64,000 nt of DNA from contig NZ_CP063849.1 of assembly GCF_015277775.1 (NCBI RefSeq), positions 1,612,001-1,676,000 of the forward strand, given 5' to 3'. A model generated the notes under the pieces. It was not told the DNA's origin. It ran no database searches and worked only from the letters and a program-made list of their open reading frames with translations. This stretch comes from Paludibaculum fermentans. GTDB lineage: Bacteria; Acidobacteriota; Terriglobia; Bryobacterales; Bryobacteraceae. Positions 17,715 to 27,007 of the stretch are shown one piece after another (the stretch's first letter is position 1; each line of letters opens with the position of its first letter). Both the position numbers and the translations under genes were made by a program.

Positions 17715-20700
17715 ATGCGAATTGTGAGTCTCGCATGTATTTTTTTGTTTCTAACCGGATTTCTGCTGCCGGCGCAGATCGGTACCGAAGGCGCGTTCTT
17801 CGGTACGGTCACCGACAGTTCCGGTAGTGCCGTACCTGGGGCGGAAGTCGCAGCGCTGCATGTTGGAACTGGCCTGTTAAAGCGCGCAACAACCGATGCT
17901 GATGGCAGCTTCAGCATTCTCTCGCTGCCCATCGGGCAGTACACGGTCACTGTCAAGGCGAAAGGCTTCAAGACCTGGGAGATCGCCAAAGCTGAACTGA
18001 CGGTGGGCGACCGCAACCGTCTGTCCCCCGTCCTGACTGTCGGCGAAATTACTGAATCGGTCTCAGTCACCGGCAATGCCGAGCTGCTGCAGACTGAGAA
18101 GACCAGCGCCGAGACCGTTGTGCAGATGCGTCAGATCAGGGAGTTGCCGCTGGACACGCGCAACCCGCTCGCCCTGGTATCGCTGGTGCCCGGCATGCGC
18201 TGGGCCAGCACGCAATCGGGCGGCGAGCGCGCCACCTATGTCCAAGGCCAGGGGCTGCGCAGCAACAAAGCCGCATTCCAGCTGGATGGATTGGTCTCCA
18301 ATGCGCCCATGGACGAAGGCGGCACCGGCATGCCGAACGTCGACACGGTGGCCGAGTTTACCGTCGAGACTCTGAACTTCAGCGCCGAGAACGGCCGCGA
18401 TCCCATTCAGGTGAAGGTGGCCACCAAGTCGGGCACCAACGAACTGCACGGCGCGGCCTGGGAGTTCCTGCAGAACGACGCCTTCAACTCCCGCAACACC
18501 TTCGCGACCAAACCGCCGCGCGTCCGCCGCAACCAGTTCGGCGCGGCCGTCGGCGGCCCGGTGATCAAGAACCGGACCTTCTTCTTCGGCAGCTTTGAAG
18601 GCACCGTGATCCACAACGAACAGATCTGGAACACGCAGGCCGTGACCTCGGCCATGAAGACCGGTGACTTCTCAGGGCTTGGGCGGACCATCATCGACCC
18701 GCTGACGAAGTCGCCTTTCCCCAACAACGTCATTCCCACCAATCGCATCTCGAATGCCTCGAAGTACTTCCTGCCGAAGCTGCTCGAAGCCAACTCCCCG
18801 GGCGGCCTGTTCAAGGCCAACACCGGCACCGTGAACAACACCTGGGAAGGCACGGGCCGCGTCGATCACCAGATCAACGATGCCCAGCGGATCTACGCCC
18901 GTTACGTCACGATCCGGCAGCCCAGCACGCAGCTTGGCTACAAGCCCAGCGCCGTCACCGACGATACGGTGAGCCAGCACAACATCGGCGTCAACTACAC
19001 CTGGACGATGTCCAGCAACACGGTGCTCACGCTGCTGGGCGGCATGCTGCGGACCCGCGAGAACTACACCAACGCGGAGCTCGGCGTGAACAACGACGCC
19101 CTCTCCGCCGGCATTCAGGGTTTCCCGACGGCCGGCCGCGAGAAGTGGATCGGGCCGCCGAACCTGAACATTGGCGGCGGCTACCAGGGCATCTCCTACT
19201 CCGGCTGGGGCGCCCCCGGCTCGCTCTGGGGCAGCGTGTACAACGCCAAGGCCGACCTGCGGCATTTCCGCGGCGCGCACACCATGTCCGCCGGCTTCGA
19301 ATATGGCGATTCGCATACGTACGGGGATCACGGCAGCTGCTGTGTCCGCGGTACCTACAATTTCGGCAATCTCTACACGAACGACGGGTTCGCCGACTAC
19401 CTGCTGGGCCTCACCTCGTCCAGCTCACGCAACGCTCCTCTGGCGGAGTTCGGCACCAATCGCGCTCCTTACGCCGGCTTCTACGTCAACGACAGCTGGC
19501 GCCTGAAGCAGAACTTCACCATCGAGCTGGGCCTGCGCTATGAGCGCTGGTTCGCCCGCCACAACATGCGCCAGGCCACCAGCACCTGGGATCCGAAGCT
19601 GCAGAAGGTCGTCGCCGCGGTCCAGGGCGACGGCAATATCAACACCTCCGCGTTCCTGAATACGCCAAACGTCGCGGCAGCCACCGCCGGACTGTGGACG
19701 ACCGCGCGCCAGGCCGGGTATAGCGACAATCTGCTGGAAGGCAATGGGAATTGGGCTCCGCGCATCGGCGCCGTCTACCGTCCCTTCGCCCAGCGCCAGA
19801 TCGTGCTGCGTGCCGCGTACGGCTTGTTCTACAACAGCTTCACCGGCAACCGGTCGGCCTCCTCGGCCGCCAATCTCCCCTTCTGGGGTGTGGAATCCCT
19901 GGGCTTCGGGCTCTCGCAGCTCCAGCCCTGGGAAACGGTGTGGAGTTCGGATCCCAACGCCTTCGGCATCTTCGGAATCGGCGAAGCCGTCGATCCCCGC
20001 CTGAAGGCCGCCCGCACGCACGAGTGGAACATGACCGTCCAGACGGCACTGCCCTGGAAGTCCGCCCTGACGCTGAGCTATGTCGGCACCAAGGTGGACC
20101 GCGAAGTCATCTTCATGCCGTACAACGCACCGACTGTCGGTCCGCACACCAACCTCCAGGCCGACCGCCCGAATCCGCTCATCAGCAGCGTGCAGCGCAT
20201 GGAGAACTACGGCCGCAACTGGTACAACGCGCTGCAGGCGAAGGCCGAACGCCGGTTCGCCAACGGCGTCTCGTTCACCTTCTCCTACTCTTTCTCCCGG
20301 TCGATGGGTGAAGCTTCGAACGGCTCGGACGAGGGCACTTCGATCCTTGCTTTCTCCCCGGCCTGGTACAACCGCGGCCGCACCTCGTTCGACTTCCGCC
20401 ACGTCGAGTTCGCCACCCTGGTGTGGGAACTGCCCTTCGGCAACGGCCGGCACTACCTGTCCTCCGTCAACCGGCTGACGGATGCCGCCCTGGGCGGCTG
20501 GGACTTCTCGTTCACCCAGCAGGGCCGCTCCGGCGCGCCGTTCTCCATCGGAGGCGGCTACTCGAACCTCGGCAACGGCGATGGCTCGCGCGCCAACCTG
20601 GTGGGCGATCCTCACATCTCCAACCCGACGCCCGACCGGTGGTTCAACACCGCCGCGTTCGCCAGCCCGGCTCTCTACACCTTCGGCAGCGCGCCGCTGG

Positions 20701-20924
20701 GAATCCTGGAAGGCCCCGGAGCCATCCAGTTCAACACCTCCCTCTCCAAGCGATTCCGCGTCGCTGAGAAGAAGGACCTGCAGTTCCGCTGGGAGGCGTT
20801 CAACGCGCTCAACCGCGTGAACTACAACACTCCCAACACCAATGTGGCCAGCACCCAGCTGGGCCGCATCACCGGAGCCGGCAGCGCCCGCTACATGCAG
20901 CTGGCCCTGAAGTTCCTCTTCTAG
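17715..20924 (+). CDS. TonB-dependent receptor, Oar-like with carboxypeptidase regulatory domain
   Basis: 1069 residues from the ATG at 17715, preceded by AAAGGAG; longer in-frame extensions are not used. Signal peptide MRIVSLACIFLFLTGFLLPAQ. Residues ~25-110 are a carboxypeptidase regulatory-like beta-sandwich (FFGTVTDSSGSAVPGAEV...SLPIGQYTVTVKAKGF), then a plug region with the low-conservation Oar type (FQLDGLVSNAPMDEGGTGMPN, VKVATKSGTNELHGAAWEFL). The rest is the outer-membrane barrel, ending in ...MQLALKFLF with C-terminal Phe. Oar-like receptors are greatly expanded in Acidobacteriota and probably take up oligosaccharides or breakdown products. The transcript ends at a strong terminator 26 nt beyond the stop. 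Confidence 0.93.
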   Translation: MRIVSLACIFLFLTGFLLPAQIGTEGAFFGTVTDSSGSAVPGAEVAALHVGTGLLKRATTDADGSFSILSLPIGQYTVTVKAKGFKTWEIAKAELTVGDRNRLSPVLTVGEITESVSVTGNAELLQTEKTSAETVVQMRQIRELPLDTRNPLALVSLVPGMRWASTQSGGERATYVQGQGLRSNKAAFQLDGLVSNAPMDEGGTGMPNVDTVAEFTVETLNFSAENGRDPIQVKVATKSGTNELHGAAWEFLQNDAFNSRNTFATKPPRVRRNQFGAAVGGPVIKNRTFFFGSFEGTVIHNEQIWNTQAVTSAMKTGDFSGLGRTIIDPLTKSPFPNNVIPTNRISNASKYFLPKLLEANSPGGLFKANTGTVNNTWEGTGRVDHQINDAQRIYARYVTIRQPSTQLGYKPSAVTDDTVSQHNIGVNYTWTMSSNTVLTLLGGMLRTRENYTNAELGVNNDALSAGIQGFPTAGREKWIGPPNLNIGGGYQGISYSGWGAPGSLWGSVYNAKADLRHFRGAHTMSAGFEYGDSHTYGDHGSCCVRGTYNFGNLYTNDGFADYLLGLTSSSSRNAPLAEFGTNRAPYAGFYVNDSWRLKQNFTIELGLRYERWFARHNMRQATSTWDPKLQKVVAAVQGDGNINTSAFLNTPNVAAATAGLWTTARQAGYSDNLLEGNGNWAPRIGAVYRPFAQRQIVLRAAYGLFYNSFTGNRSASSAANLPFWGVESLGFGLSQLQPWETVWSSDPNAFGIFGIGEAVDPRLKAARTHEWNMTVQTALPWKSALTLSYVGTKVDREVIFMPYNAPTVGPHTNLQADRPNPLISSVQRMENYGRNWYNALQAKAERRFANGVSFTFSYSFSRSMGEASNGSDEGTSILAFSPAWYNRGRTSFDFRHVEFATLVWELPFGNGRHYLSSVNRLTDAALGGWDFSFTQQGRSGAPFSIGGGYSNLGNGDGSRANLVGDPHISNPTPDRWFNTAAFASPALYTFGSAPLGILEGPGAIQFNTSLSKRFRVAEKKDLQFRWEAFNALNRVNYNTPNTNVASTQLGRITGAGSARYMQLALKFLF

Positions 20925-20949
20925 TCCGTGACCCCTTAGTCGGAACAAG

Positions 20950-20979
20950 TGCGGCACCCCCGTGGTGCCGCATTTTTTT
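20950..20979 (+). terminator. Rho-independent terminator of the TonB-dependent receptor gene
   Basis: A 9-bp stem TGCGGCACC / GGTGCCGCA with a 5-nt loop is followed directly by seven Ts (20973-20979). This is a textbook intrinsic terminator 26 nt after the receptor stop codon. Confidence 0.92.
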
Positions 20980-21085
20980 GTGCCTGCCCGCCTGAGTTTT
21001 TACCGTAAAATCCCTACCGTAAGCTAACCCCGCATTACTCCGAATCCACCCCGCTACTGCCTCACTATGCAGATAAGGAGAGGCA

Positions 21086-22408
21086 ATGAATTCCACCTGG
21101 GTTTCGCAATCCGCCACGTCGCAGCCGCTGCCAGCGTCCCTGCAGCGGCTGGCCCGCGGCCTCACCATCTCGTTCATCCTGCTGGCAAGTTTGAAAGCTT
21201 CCGGTCCCATGCTGGACGACGATTTCACGCGCGCCGCCCTGGCGCACAATCAGGGCCGCCATGCCGAAGCAGAGGGCATCTACCGCAAAGTGCTGGCTCG
21301 GATGGATCAAAGCGGGCACGAGGAGCCTCGTCTCGCGCTACTGCTGAACAATCTTGGGGCTGAGTGCCACCTGCAGTCCAAGACCGCCGATGCCGAGGCG
21401 TTCTACCGCCGGGCAGCCAGGGAGTGGCCGAAGAGCACGCTGACGCCCAGCGGCCTGGGTACGACACTGGTCAACCTCGCCGGCATCCTGCGGCGCCGGG
21501 GTCAACTCGACGAAGCCGCCACCCTTTATCGCGATGCCCTGAGGGCGCTGCTGCCCGTCCAGGGACCAGACAGCCTGGAGTACGCCGGTGCGCTGGCCAA
21601 CCTGGCCGACCTGCTGCGCGACCAGAACAAGATTCAGGAAGCCCTGCAGTTCGCGGAACAGTCGGTCCTGATCGCGGACCACTGGCTGGGCTCGGCTGAC
21701 CCGCATCTCGGCCACAAACTGCGCGTGCTGGCCAGCATCTACCTCGTGCTGGGCCGGCTGGACGAGGCGCAGGCCCTGTGCGAACGGATCCTGGCCGGGT
21801 CCACCGGCAATGGCAATTCGGCCCGGGCCGATGTGGCGGCGACATGGAATGAACTGGGCGAGATTGCGGTGAGGTCGGGCCGGTACGATGAGGCGGACCG
21901 GTGTTTTCGGAAGTCAGTCGAGTTGTGGCAGCAGCACCCTGCCCCGACCCCGCACATGATGGCAATCGCCACGAATAACCTGGCGCAGACCTACCGCCGC
22001 CAGAAGCGCTATGACGAGGCGGGTCCGCTGTTCGCCCAGGCGCTACAGTTGCTGGAAGGGTCCAGCTCCGACCATCAAAGGGAACTGGCCAGTATCCTCG
22101 GCAACCAGGCCGGCTTCCAGGCGGAGACCGGTCACTATCCCCTGGCGGTCGCCACCTTCCGCAAAGCGATCGAGCTGTCTGTCCAGGCCAGGGGCGAGGA
22201 GAGTGCCGACGTGGCGTTGCTGCGGCTGGAATTTGCGGCCTTGCGCCGAGCGCAGGGCCACTACGTCGAGTCAGTGGACCTCTATCAGAAGGCAATGCCG
22301 GTGCTGGCCCACACCTTTGGTCCGGATGACCAGCGCGTGCAGCAGTCGGCCGCGGACTACAAACGCTGCCTCAAAGAGGCACAGGCGCATGTCGTGATGT
22401 TGAAGTAA
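21086..22408 (+). CDS. Tetratricopeptide repeat protein
   Basis: 440 residues, start supported by AAGGAGAGG nine bases upstream. An N-terminal hydrophobic stretch (LTISFILLASLKAS, near 28-41) may be a signal anchor. From about residue 45 to the end there are successive ~42-residue kinesin-light-chain-type TPRs (repeated N-L-A/G pairs such as LLNNLGAECHLQ, TLVNLAGILRRRGQ, ALANLADLLRDQNK, ATNNLAQTYRRQKR) with the paired alanine/glycine pattern of helix A/B packing. No catalytic domain is present; it is presumably a protein-interaction scaffold facing the periplasm. Transcribed alone, converging on the TolB/TPR gene 16 nt away. Confidence 0.85.
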   Translation: MNSTWVSQSATSQPLPASLQRLARGLTISFILLASLKASGPMLDDDFTRAALAHNQGRHAEAEGIYRKVLARMDQSGHEEPRLALLLNNLGAECHLQSKTADAEAFYRRAAREWPKSTLTPSGLGTTLVNLAGILRRRGQLDEAATLYRDALRALLPVQGPDSLEYAGALANLADLLRDQNKIQEALQFAEQSVLIADHWLGSADPHLGHKLRVLASIYLVLGRLDEAQALCERILAGSTGNGNSARADVAATWNELGEIAVRSGRYDEADRCFRKSVELWQQHPAPTPHMMAIATNNLAQTYRRQKRYDEAGPLFAQALQLLEGSSSDHQRELASILGNQAGFQAETGHYPLAVATFRKAIELSVQARGEESADVALLRLEFAALRRAQGHYVESVDLYQKAMPVLAHTFGPDDQRVQQSAADYKRCLKEAQAHVVMLK

Positions 22409-22424
22409 TGGGGCGGGTTGGGCC

Positions 22425-24233
22425 TCAGCCGCGCAGGCCCAACCTGCGGACCATCGCCTGGTAGCGCGGTTCGCCGTGCAGAGCGTCGTAGCCTGGGTGC
22501 ACTCCCAGCGAACACACTGGCAGTTCCCGCCGATCGCAAGCCCCCTCCAGCCAGTCCAGCGCGAGCTCTATCTCGCCCAGTCCCAAATGGGCCAGCGCCC
22601 GCGCCGTGGAAGGGACATAGCGGTGTTTTGCCGTCTCCTCCAGCTCAGACAGTAGCGCCCGTGCCCGGTCCGGTTGGCCCGCCAAACCATAGGTCTGCGC
22701 CATCGCACCCAACAGGCTTGGCAGACTGCCCGACATGGAGCGGCCCTCCTCAAATAGGGCCAGCGCCTCATCGTAGCGGCCCGTGTGCGTGAAGACCCGG
22801 CCCATGCCCGTAACGAACTTGTAGTGGCGGCCGTGGATCTCGAGCCCTCGCTGGTACTCCTCCAGTGCTTCCTCGTAGCGGCGCGCCAAAAGGTAAGTCA
22901 AGGCCATGGAATCCTGAATCGCGATGGACAGGGGATCCAGTTGTACCGCCAGCTTCACCCGGTCAATCGCTTCGTCGAACCGGCCCAGCATCGCCAGGTA
23001 GTCGCAGGCATACCAGTGCTGGGCGGTGGCATAGCCGGGATGGAGTTCCAATGCACGCCGGTAGCGTACGCCCGCCTCCTTCCAGCGCCATTCGTAGAGA
23101 GACTCAATCAGGCCCAGCGAGGTGTGCGCCTCGGCGAGTTCCGGATCGAGCTCCAGCGCCCGCAAAGCCGCAGTCTTGGCCATGGGCATAGTGTCCTTGG
23201 TGGAAGCAAAACCCAGCTCCGCCATGACGCTGTAGCTGTCGGCAAGACCCGCATAAGCCGGCGCGAATCCGGCGTCGATCGTGACGGCCTGCGAGAACAA
23301 CTGGATGGCGGACTGGAAACCCTCCCGGGTCCGCTTGTTCCACTGGTAACGGCCCTGCAGGTAGCGGTCGTAGGCATCTACGTTCCAGCGCCGGCGGGCA
23401 CTATCCGGCGGCGCCGGGCAGCCCAGCAACTGGACGCGCAGGCTGTCCGCGATCTCGCGCGCAATGTCTTCCTGGATATCGAACAAGTCCGCCATCCAGC
23501 GGTCGTAGGTTTCGGCCCAGAGGTATTGCCCAGACTCTGTCAGCACCAGGCGCACCGTAATGCGGATCCGCTCTCCAGACCGGCGTACACTGCCCTGAAG
23601 CACCGAGCCGACCATCAGGCGGCGGCCCACCGCGGCGTAGTCGTCGCGGCCTTCCTTCAATTGAGCGGCGGTGGTCCAGGCGACCACGCGCAGGCCGCGC
23701 ACCTTTGTCAGTGCATGGATCAGCTCTTCGGTCAGGCCGTCGCTGAAGTACTCGCCATCGGGCTCCGGACTGAGGTTCGAGAACGGGAGTACGGCGATGC
23801 TGGTGGCCGGATTCTCTTCCGCCGCCGGCTCGGGTCGGGTTTCGCCGCGCATGCGGAATGCTGCCGCGTAACAGCCAGTGGGGATCTCGATGACCAGGTC
23901 GTCGTCCAGGCCTTCGCCCTCGTAGTAAGACTTGAGCTTTGCGCGCAGCCGGCGTGCTTCCACGCGCACAATCGGATCGGTTCTGGGATCGAACGCGCTG
24001 GTCCGGTCGAAAACCTCCACGCCCAGCAGATACTCTTTCAGTTCCGAGCCCTGGCCGGCGAGTGAGCGTTGAACCACGAAGCGCAACAACCGGCTCATTC
24101 GCTCGGAAGTGCGAAAGGTCTTACTGGATGCTATTTTCTCCGCCTGGATGCGCACTGCCTGGGGATTGGCGGAGATCAGGAACCCTTGGAACTGTCCACT
24201 TGGATCAGTGCCCTCTCTACCCTCTGGCGCCAT
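22425..24233 (-). CDS. Winged-helix, TolB-like and TPR domain protein
   Basis: 602 residues in three parts. Residues ~15-120 resemble the adenylate cyclase/SARP-associated winged-helix region of acidobacterial regulators (FRTSERMSRLLRFVVQRSL, ELKEYLLGVEVFDR...DPIVRVEARRLRAKLKSYYE). Residues ~140-275 match the TolB-like domain of CadC/cyclase proteins (SIAVLPFSNLSPEPDGEYFSDGLTEELIHAL). Residues ~290-590 carry TPRs (AAQHWYACDYLAMLGRFDEAI, TYLLARRYEEALEEYQRGLE). No transmembrane helix is apparent, so it probably acts in the cytoplasm as a regulator or multimeric sensor. The target is unknown. Confidence 0.83.
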   Translation of the reverse strand: MAPEGREGTDPSGQFQGFLISANPQAVRIQAEKIASSKTFRTSERMSRLLRFVVQRSLAGQGSELKEYLLGVEVFDRTSAFDPRTDPIVRVEARRLRAKLKSYYEGEGLDDDLVIEIPTGCYAAAFRMRGETRPEPAAEENPATSIAVLPFSNLSPEPDGEYFSDGLTEELIHALTKVRGLRVVAWTTAAQLKEGRDDYAAVGRRLMVGSVLQGSVRRSGERIRITVRLVLTESGQYLWAETYDRWMADLFDIQEDIAREIADSLRVQLLGCPAPPDSARRRWNVDAYDRYLQGRYQWNKRTREGFQSAIQLFSQAVTIDAGFAPAYAGLADSYSVMAELGFASTKDTMPMAKTAALRALELDPELAEAHTSLGLIESLYEWRWKEAGVRYRRALELHPGYATAQHWYACDYLAMLGRFDEAIDRVKLAVQLDPLSIAIQDSMALTYLLARRYEEALEEYQRGLEIHGRHYKFVTGMGRVFTHTGRYDEALALFEEGRSMSGSLPSLLGAMAQTYGLAGQPDRARALLSELEETAKHRYVPSTARALAHLGLGEIELALDWLEGACDRRELPVCSLGVHPGYDALHGEPRYQAMVRRLGLRG

Positions 24234-24341
24234 GGTCTATTATCTAACCACCGCACCCTCATCGGCAACGCCGGGACCGGTTCGTTACATACCCGATGTT
24301 CGCCTGGCGGAGCCCGCGTGGGGCCCCGCCACGGTATCGAG

Positions 24342-25274
24342 CTAAGCCAGGGCGTCCTGACAGAACTTCACGCAGGTCTTCATTTCGGCCATCACGCTGG
24401 AGTTCGCCGGAACGTTATACTCGAGCTCGATATTGGCCGGCCACTTGTACTTCTCTTTCTTCATCAACTGCAGGACTTCCTTCAAAGGAGTGTCGCCCTG
24501 TCCCCAGGGCGTGTTGCCGCCGCCCTTTGTGCCAAACTTCTTGTCCTTGAAATGGAAGCTGGTAATCCGGTCGTGGTGTTCCTTGATGAACGGGATCGGG
24601 GATGCGCTGATCGCCTCGGTGAAGTGCCCCACATCCAGGTTGATCGAGTTGTACTTGGACTGCGACAGCGCCGCGTCCCAGCTATGCGCATCCACGTGCG
24701 TGTGGTTGTGATAGCCGATGTAGATCTTGTGCCTGGTGGCGAATTCGCCTACGCGTTTGGAGTGCTCCGGCTTGGTGGGCAGCTCCATCGTGATGCAGTT
24801 CGCCCCCAGCGTTTTCGCCACTGTGCAGATGTATTCGTACTCGTCATCCGACATCGTCTCAGCCAGGGGCAGCTTGAAGATATCGATCTTGACGCCGGCC
24901 GCGTTGTAGAGCTTCCGGAACTCCTTGTACTTGTCCATGGAGGCCGACAGCCGCCACTTCTTGCGCTCTTCCTCGAACTGCTTCAGTGCCTCGCGGCGCT
25001 CCGGCGTCATCTGGCGGCCGGCGCCGGCGGGCAACTGCGGCGGCGCGGGCGCGCCGGCAAAGGATTCGGCGGGATCGGACATGAGCTCGATGGAGCTCAG
25101 TCCCAGTTCCACGCAATATTTGAGGACGTCCTGCGCCGTGCTCGGCAGGGCCCGGAAGCTGTAGGTGATCGCGCCGATCTGCACGCCCCCGAACTTCGAA
25201 TTCACCGCGCCCAGCAGCGTGGAGGCCGGAATTGCGGCCAAAGCCGCCTTACCCAGTTCCCTGCGTGTCATCAT
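24342..25274 (-). CDS. Tat-exported sugar phosphate isomerase/epimerase-like protein
   Basis: 310 residues from the ATG at 25274, which overlaps the stop of the Gfo/Idh gene (ATGATGA); the longer in-frame start is not used. A twin-arginine leader (MMTRRELGKAALAAIPASTLLG) precedes an AP-endonuclease-2/xylose isomerase-like TIM barrel: IGAITYSFR, GLSSIELMSD, NCITMELPTK, IYIGYHNHTHVDAH, INLDVGHFTEA, HDRITSFHFKDKK. The metal-binding Glu, His and Asp of these strands are present. It probably isomerises or epimerises a keto-sugar in the periplasm together with the co-expressed oxidoreductase. Confidence 0.87.
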   Translation of the reverse strand: MMTRRELGKAALAAIPASTLLGAVNSKFGGVQIGAITYSFRALPSTAQDVLKYCVELGLSSIELMSDPAESFAGAPAPPQLPAGAGRQMTPERREALKQFEEERKKWRLSASMDKYKEFRKLYNAAGVKIDIFKLPLAETMSDDEYEYICTVAKTLGANCITMELPTKPEHSKRVGEFATRHKIYIGYHNHTHVDAHSWDAALSQSKYNSINLDVGHFTEAISASPIPFIKEHHDRITSFHFKDKKFGTKGGGNTPWGQGDTPLKEVLQLMKKEKYKWPANIELEYNVPANSSVMAEMKTCVKFCQDALA

Positions 25275-26857
25275 ACTTTCACCTCCCAGCCCTTTCTGTA
25301 GGCGGGCTTCACCCATTGATTGGCTGCCTTATTGTTGCTGAACTCGCCTTTGGCGTTGTCCCACAGCAGCTTGCCGTCGCAATGAACCGCGGCCGAGCCC
25401 AGTACGAGCCACTCGGTGTAGGGCGCCGCGATCGAGAAGTTCGAACAGGCCGGAGCTCCGCCTTTGCAGGCCCGCACCCAGTCGTGCAGGTGGGCGGCGT
25501 GGTTACTGCCCGTGCTCGCACCCGGCGAGCGCGCGAGGTAGGAGTTGGGCAGTTTGTACTCGCTCCAGCGCGCACCCGGCAGCAGTCCGACGCCCTCGCC
25601 GCGACCGCTGGTGCCCATGTAGCCCTTGGAGCCGGCGAAGATCAGGTTGTACCCGCTGCGATTGGCAGGACCCGCGGGCCGTGCCGCGGGACGAGGCGCC
25701 TGCGCCGGCGCGACTCCGCCGGTGCCCATGCGGAAGCCGCCCTGCCCCTGCACCGGCCCAACCTGGGGGCCTTCGCCCGGAACTTTACGCGCCTCGTCCA
25801 GTGTCATGCCCGGAGGCAGGTACGCGTCGCCGTCCGCGTGGTGGTACCAGTAAACGGTCACCGGCGGCATGCCTGGACGCTCCGCGAACTCGTATTTGAT
25901 GGTGAGCTCATCCGGGAAGGTGAAGGGCGGCAGGTCGCTCTTCTTGATGCACTCCACGCTCACCAGGTATTTCGGGCTGAGTTGCAGCGCCCAGTTCGCC
26001 GGACCAAGGATGTGAACACCCCAGTCGCCGATCAGGCTGCTGCCGAAGTCGTAGAAGCCGCGCCAGTTGAACGGCAGGTAGAACCCGAACCCGTCGGTGG
26101 AGTTCGGCCTGCCCGCCTTGGCATTGCGGTCGGCCACAAACGCGGTGTAGTCGGCATCACCGGCGGTGAAAGGCCGCGAAGGCGCGGTACCCAGCCACAG
26201 GTCCCAACTCAAGGTATCGGGGACGGGCGTCGCGGCGGGCACCTTCGTCATGCCCTGCGGCCAGCTCGGTTTGCCGGTCCAGGCGTGAACCTCCTTCACT
26301 TCGCCGATCTCGCCGGACCAGAAGATCTCGCAGGCCACGCGCGTCGCGTCGTGCGAGTACCCCTGGTTGCCCATCTGCGTGGCGACCTTGTACCGCTCCG
26401 CGGCGGCCGCCATCATCCGCGCTTCGCCCGAGAGCCGGGTGAGCGGCTTCTCGACATAGACGTGCTTACCCGCGGACATGCAGTGAATCGCGCAGTAGGC
26501 GTGCATGTGGTCGGGTGTGCCGATGACGACAGCATCAATATCCTTGCCGGACTTGTCCAGCATTTCCCGGAAATCCTTATAGCGTTTGGCATCGGGAAAC
26601 CGCTCAAAAGACTCCTTGCCGCGCGCCCAGTCGACATCGGCCAGGGCCACCACGTTCTCGACGCCGGAATGAGCCAGTTTCAAGTCGGCGGCAGGTTGGC
26701 CGCCCGCACCGATCGCAGCCAGATTCAGCTTTTCGTTGGGAGACTTGTATCCCATCGCCTTGAGGGAAGCGACGCTGCCGAAACCGCCGATGGGAATGGC
26801 GCCGGCCAGCAGCGCGCCGTGGAAGAAATGACGGCGGGAAAAGTGGGATGAAGACAC
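25271..26857 (-). CDS. Gfo/Idh/MocA family oxidoreductase with Tat signal
   Basis: 528 residues. Twin-arginine leader SRRHFFHGALLAG at 7-19, then the Rossmann fold (LNLAAIGAGGQPAADL) with the family EKP motif (GKHVYVEKPLT) and a C-terminal alpha/beta domain with GDWGVHILGPANW. It is longer than usual because of a proline/glycine-rich insert (GGVAPAQAPRPAARPAGPA) near 400. These enzymes carry a tightly bound NAD(P) folded in the cytoplasm before Tat export and oxidise or epimerise sugars. First gene of a two-gene operon with the isomerase-like protein. Very common in Acidobacteriota and Planctomycetes. Confidence 0.9.
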   Translation of the reverse strand: MSSSHFSRRHFFHGALLAGAIPIGGFGSVASLKAMGYKSPNEKLNLAAIGAGGQPAADLKLAHSGVENVVALADVDWARGKESFERFPDAKRYKDFREMLDKSGKDIDAVVIGTPDHMHAYCAIHCMSAGKHVYVEKPLTRLSGEARMMAAAAERYKVATQMGNQGYSHDATRVACEIFWSGEIGEVKEVHAWTGKPSWPQGMTKVPAATPVPDTLSWDLWLGTAPSRPFTAGDADYTAFVADRNAKAGRPNSTDGFGFYLPFNWRGFYDFGSSLIGDWGVHILGPANWALQLSPKYLVSVECIKKSDLPPFTFPDELTIKYEFAERPGMPPVTVYWYHHADGDAYLPPGMTLDEARKVPGEGPQVGPVQGQGGFRMGTGGVAPAQAPRPAARPAGPANRSGYNLIFAGSKGYMGTSGRGEGVGLLPGARWSEYKLPNSYLARSPGASTGSNHAAHLHDWVRACKGGAPACSNFSIAAPYTEWLVLGSAAVHCDGKLLWDNAKGEFSNNKAANQWVKPAYRKGWEVKV

Positions 26858-26988
26858 TGGAAAGAACCTCTAGAAGAGCCTATCGTAATTGGTGCGATGG
26901 ACGCACCTGCGCATGCCCGGCCGTTGCCAGCGGGTGTGCAGGGGAAACCCGCCGGATTCGCATTCCTCGACGAGCCCGGTGCGGTGTC

Positions 26989-26994
26989 TATAAT
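26989..26994 (+). promoter_or_regulatory. Possible -10 element upstream of the hisC-like gene
   Basis: A perfect TATAAT lies 13 nt before the chosen ATG at 27008. Only a weak -35 (CTCGAC) is found at 17-nt spacing. If used, the message would have a leader of about 7 nt. Treat as tentative. Confidence 0.3.
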
Positions 26995-27007
26995 AGGGGA
27001 CGACCGA

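Noticed and set aside
19425-20957. 510-residue ORF antisense to the TonB-dependent receptor
   Set aside because: The receptor has a signal peptide and C-terminal Phe and covers the same interval; the antisense frame is a GC shadow.
25232-26851. Arg/Val-rich 539-residue ORF antisense to the Gfo/Idh gene
   Set aside because: The minus-strand frame has a Tat signal, Rossmann motif and EKP; the plus-strand frame has none.
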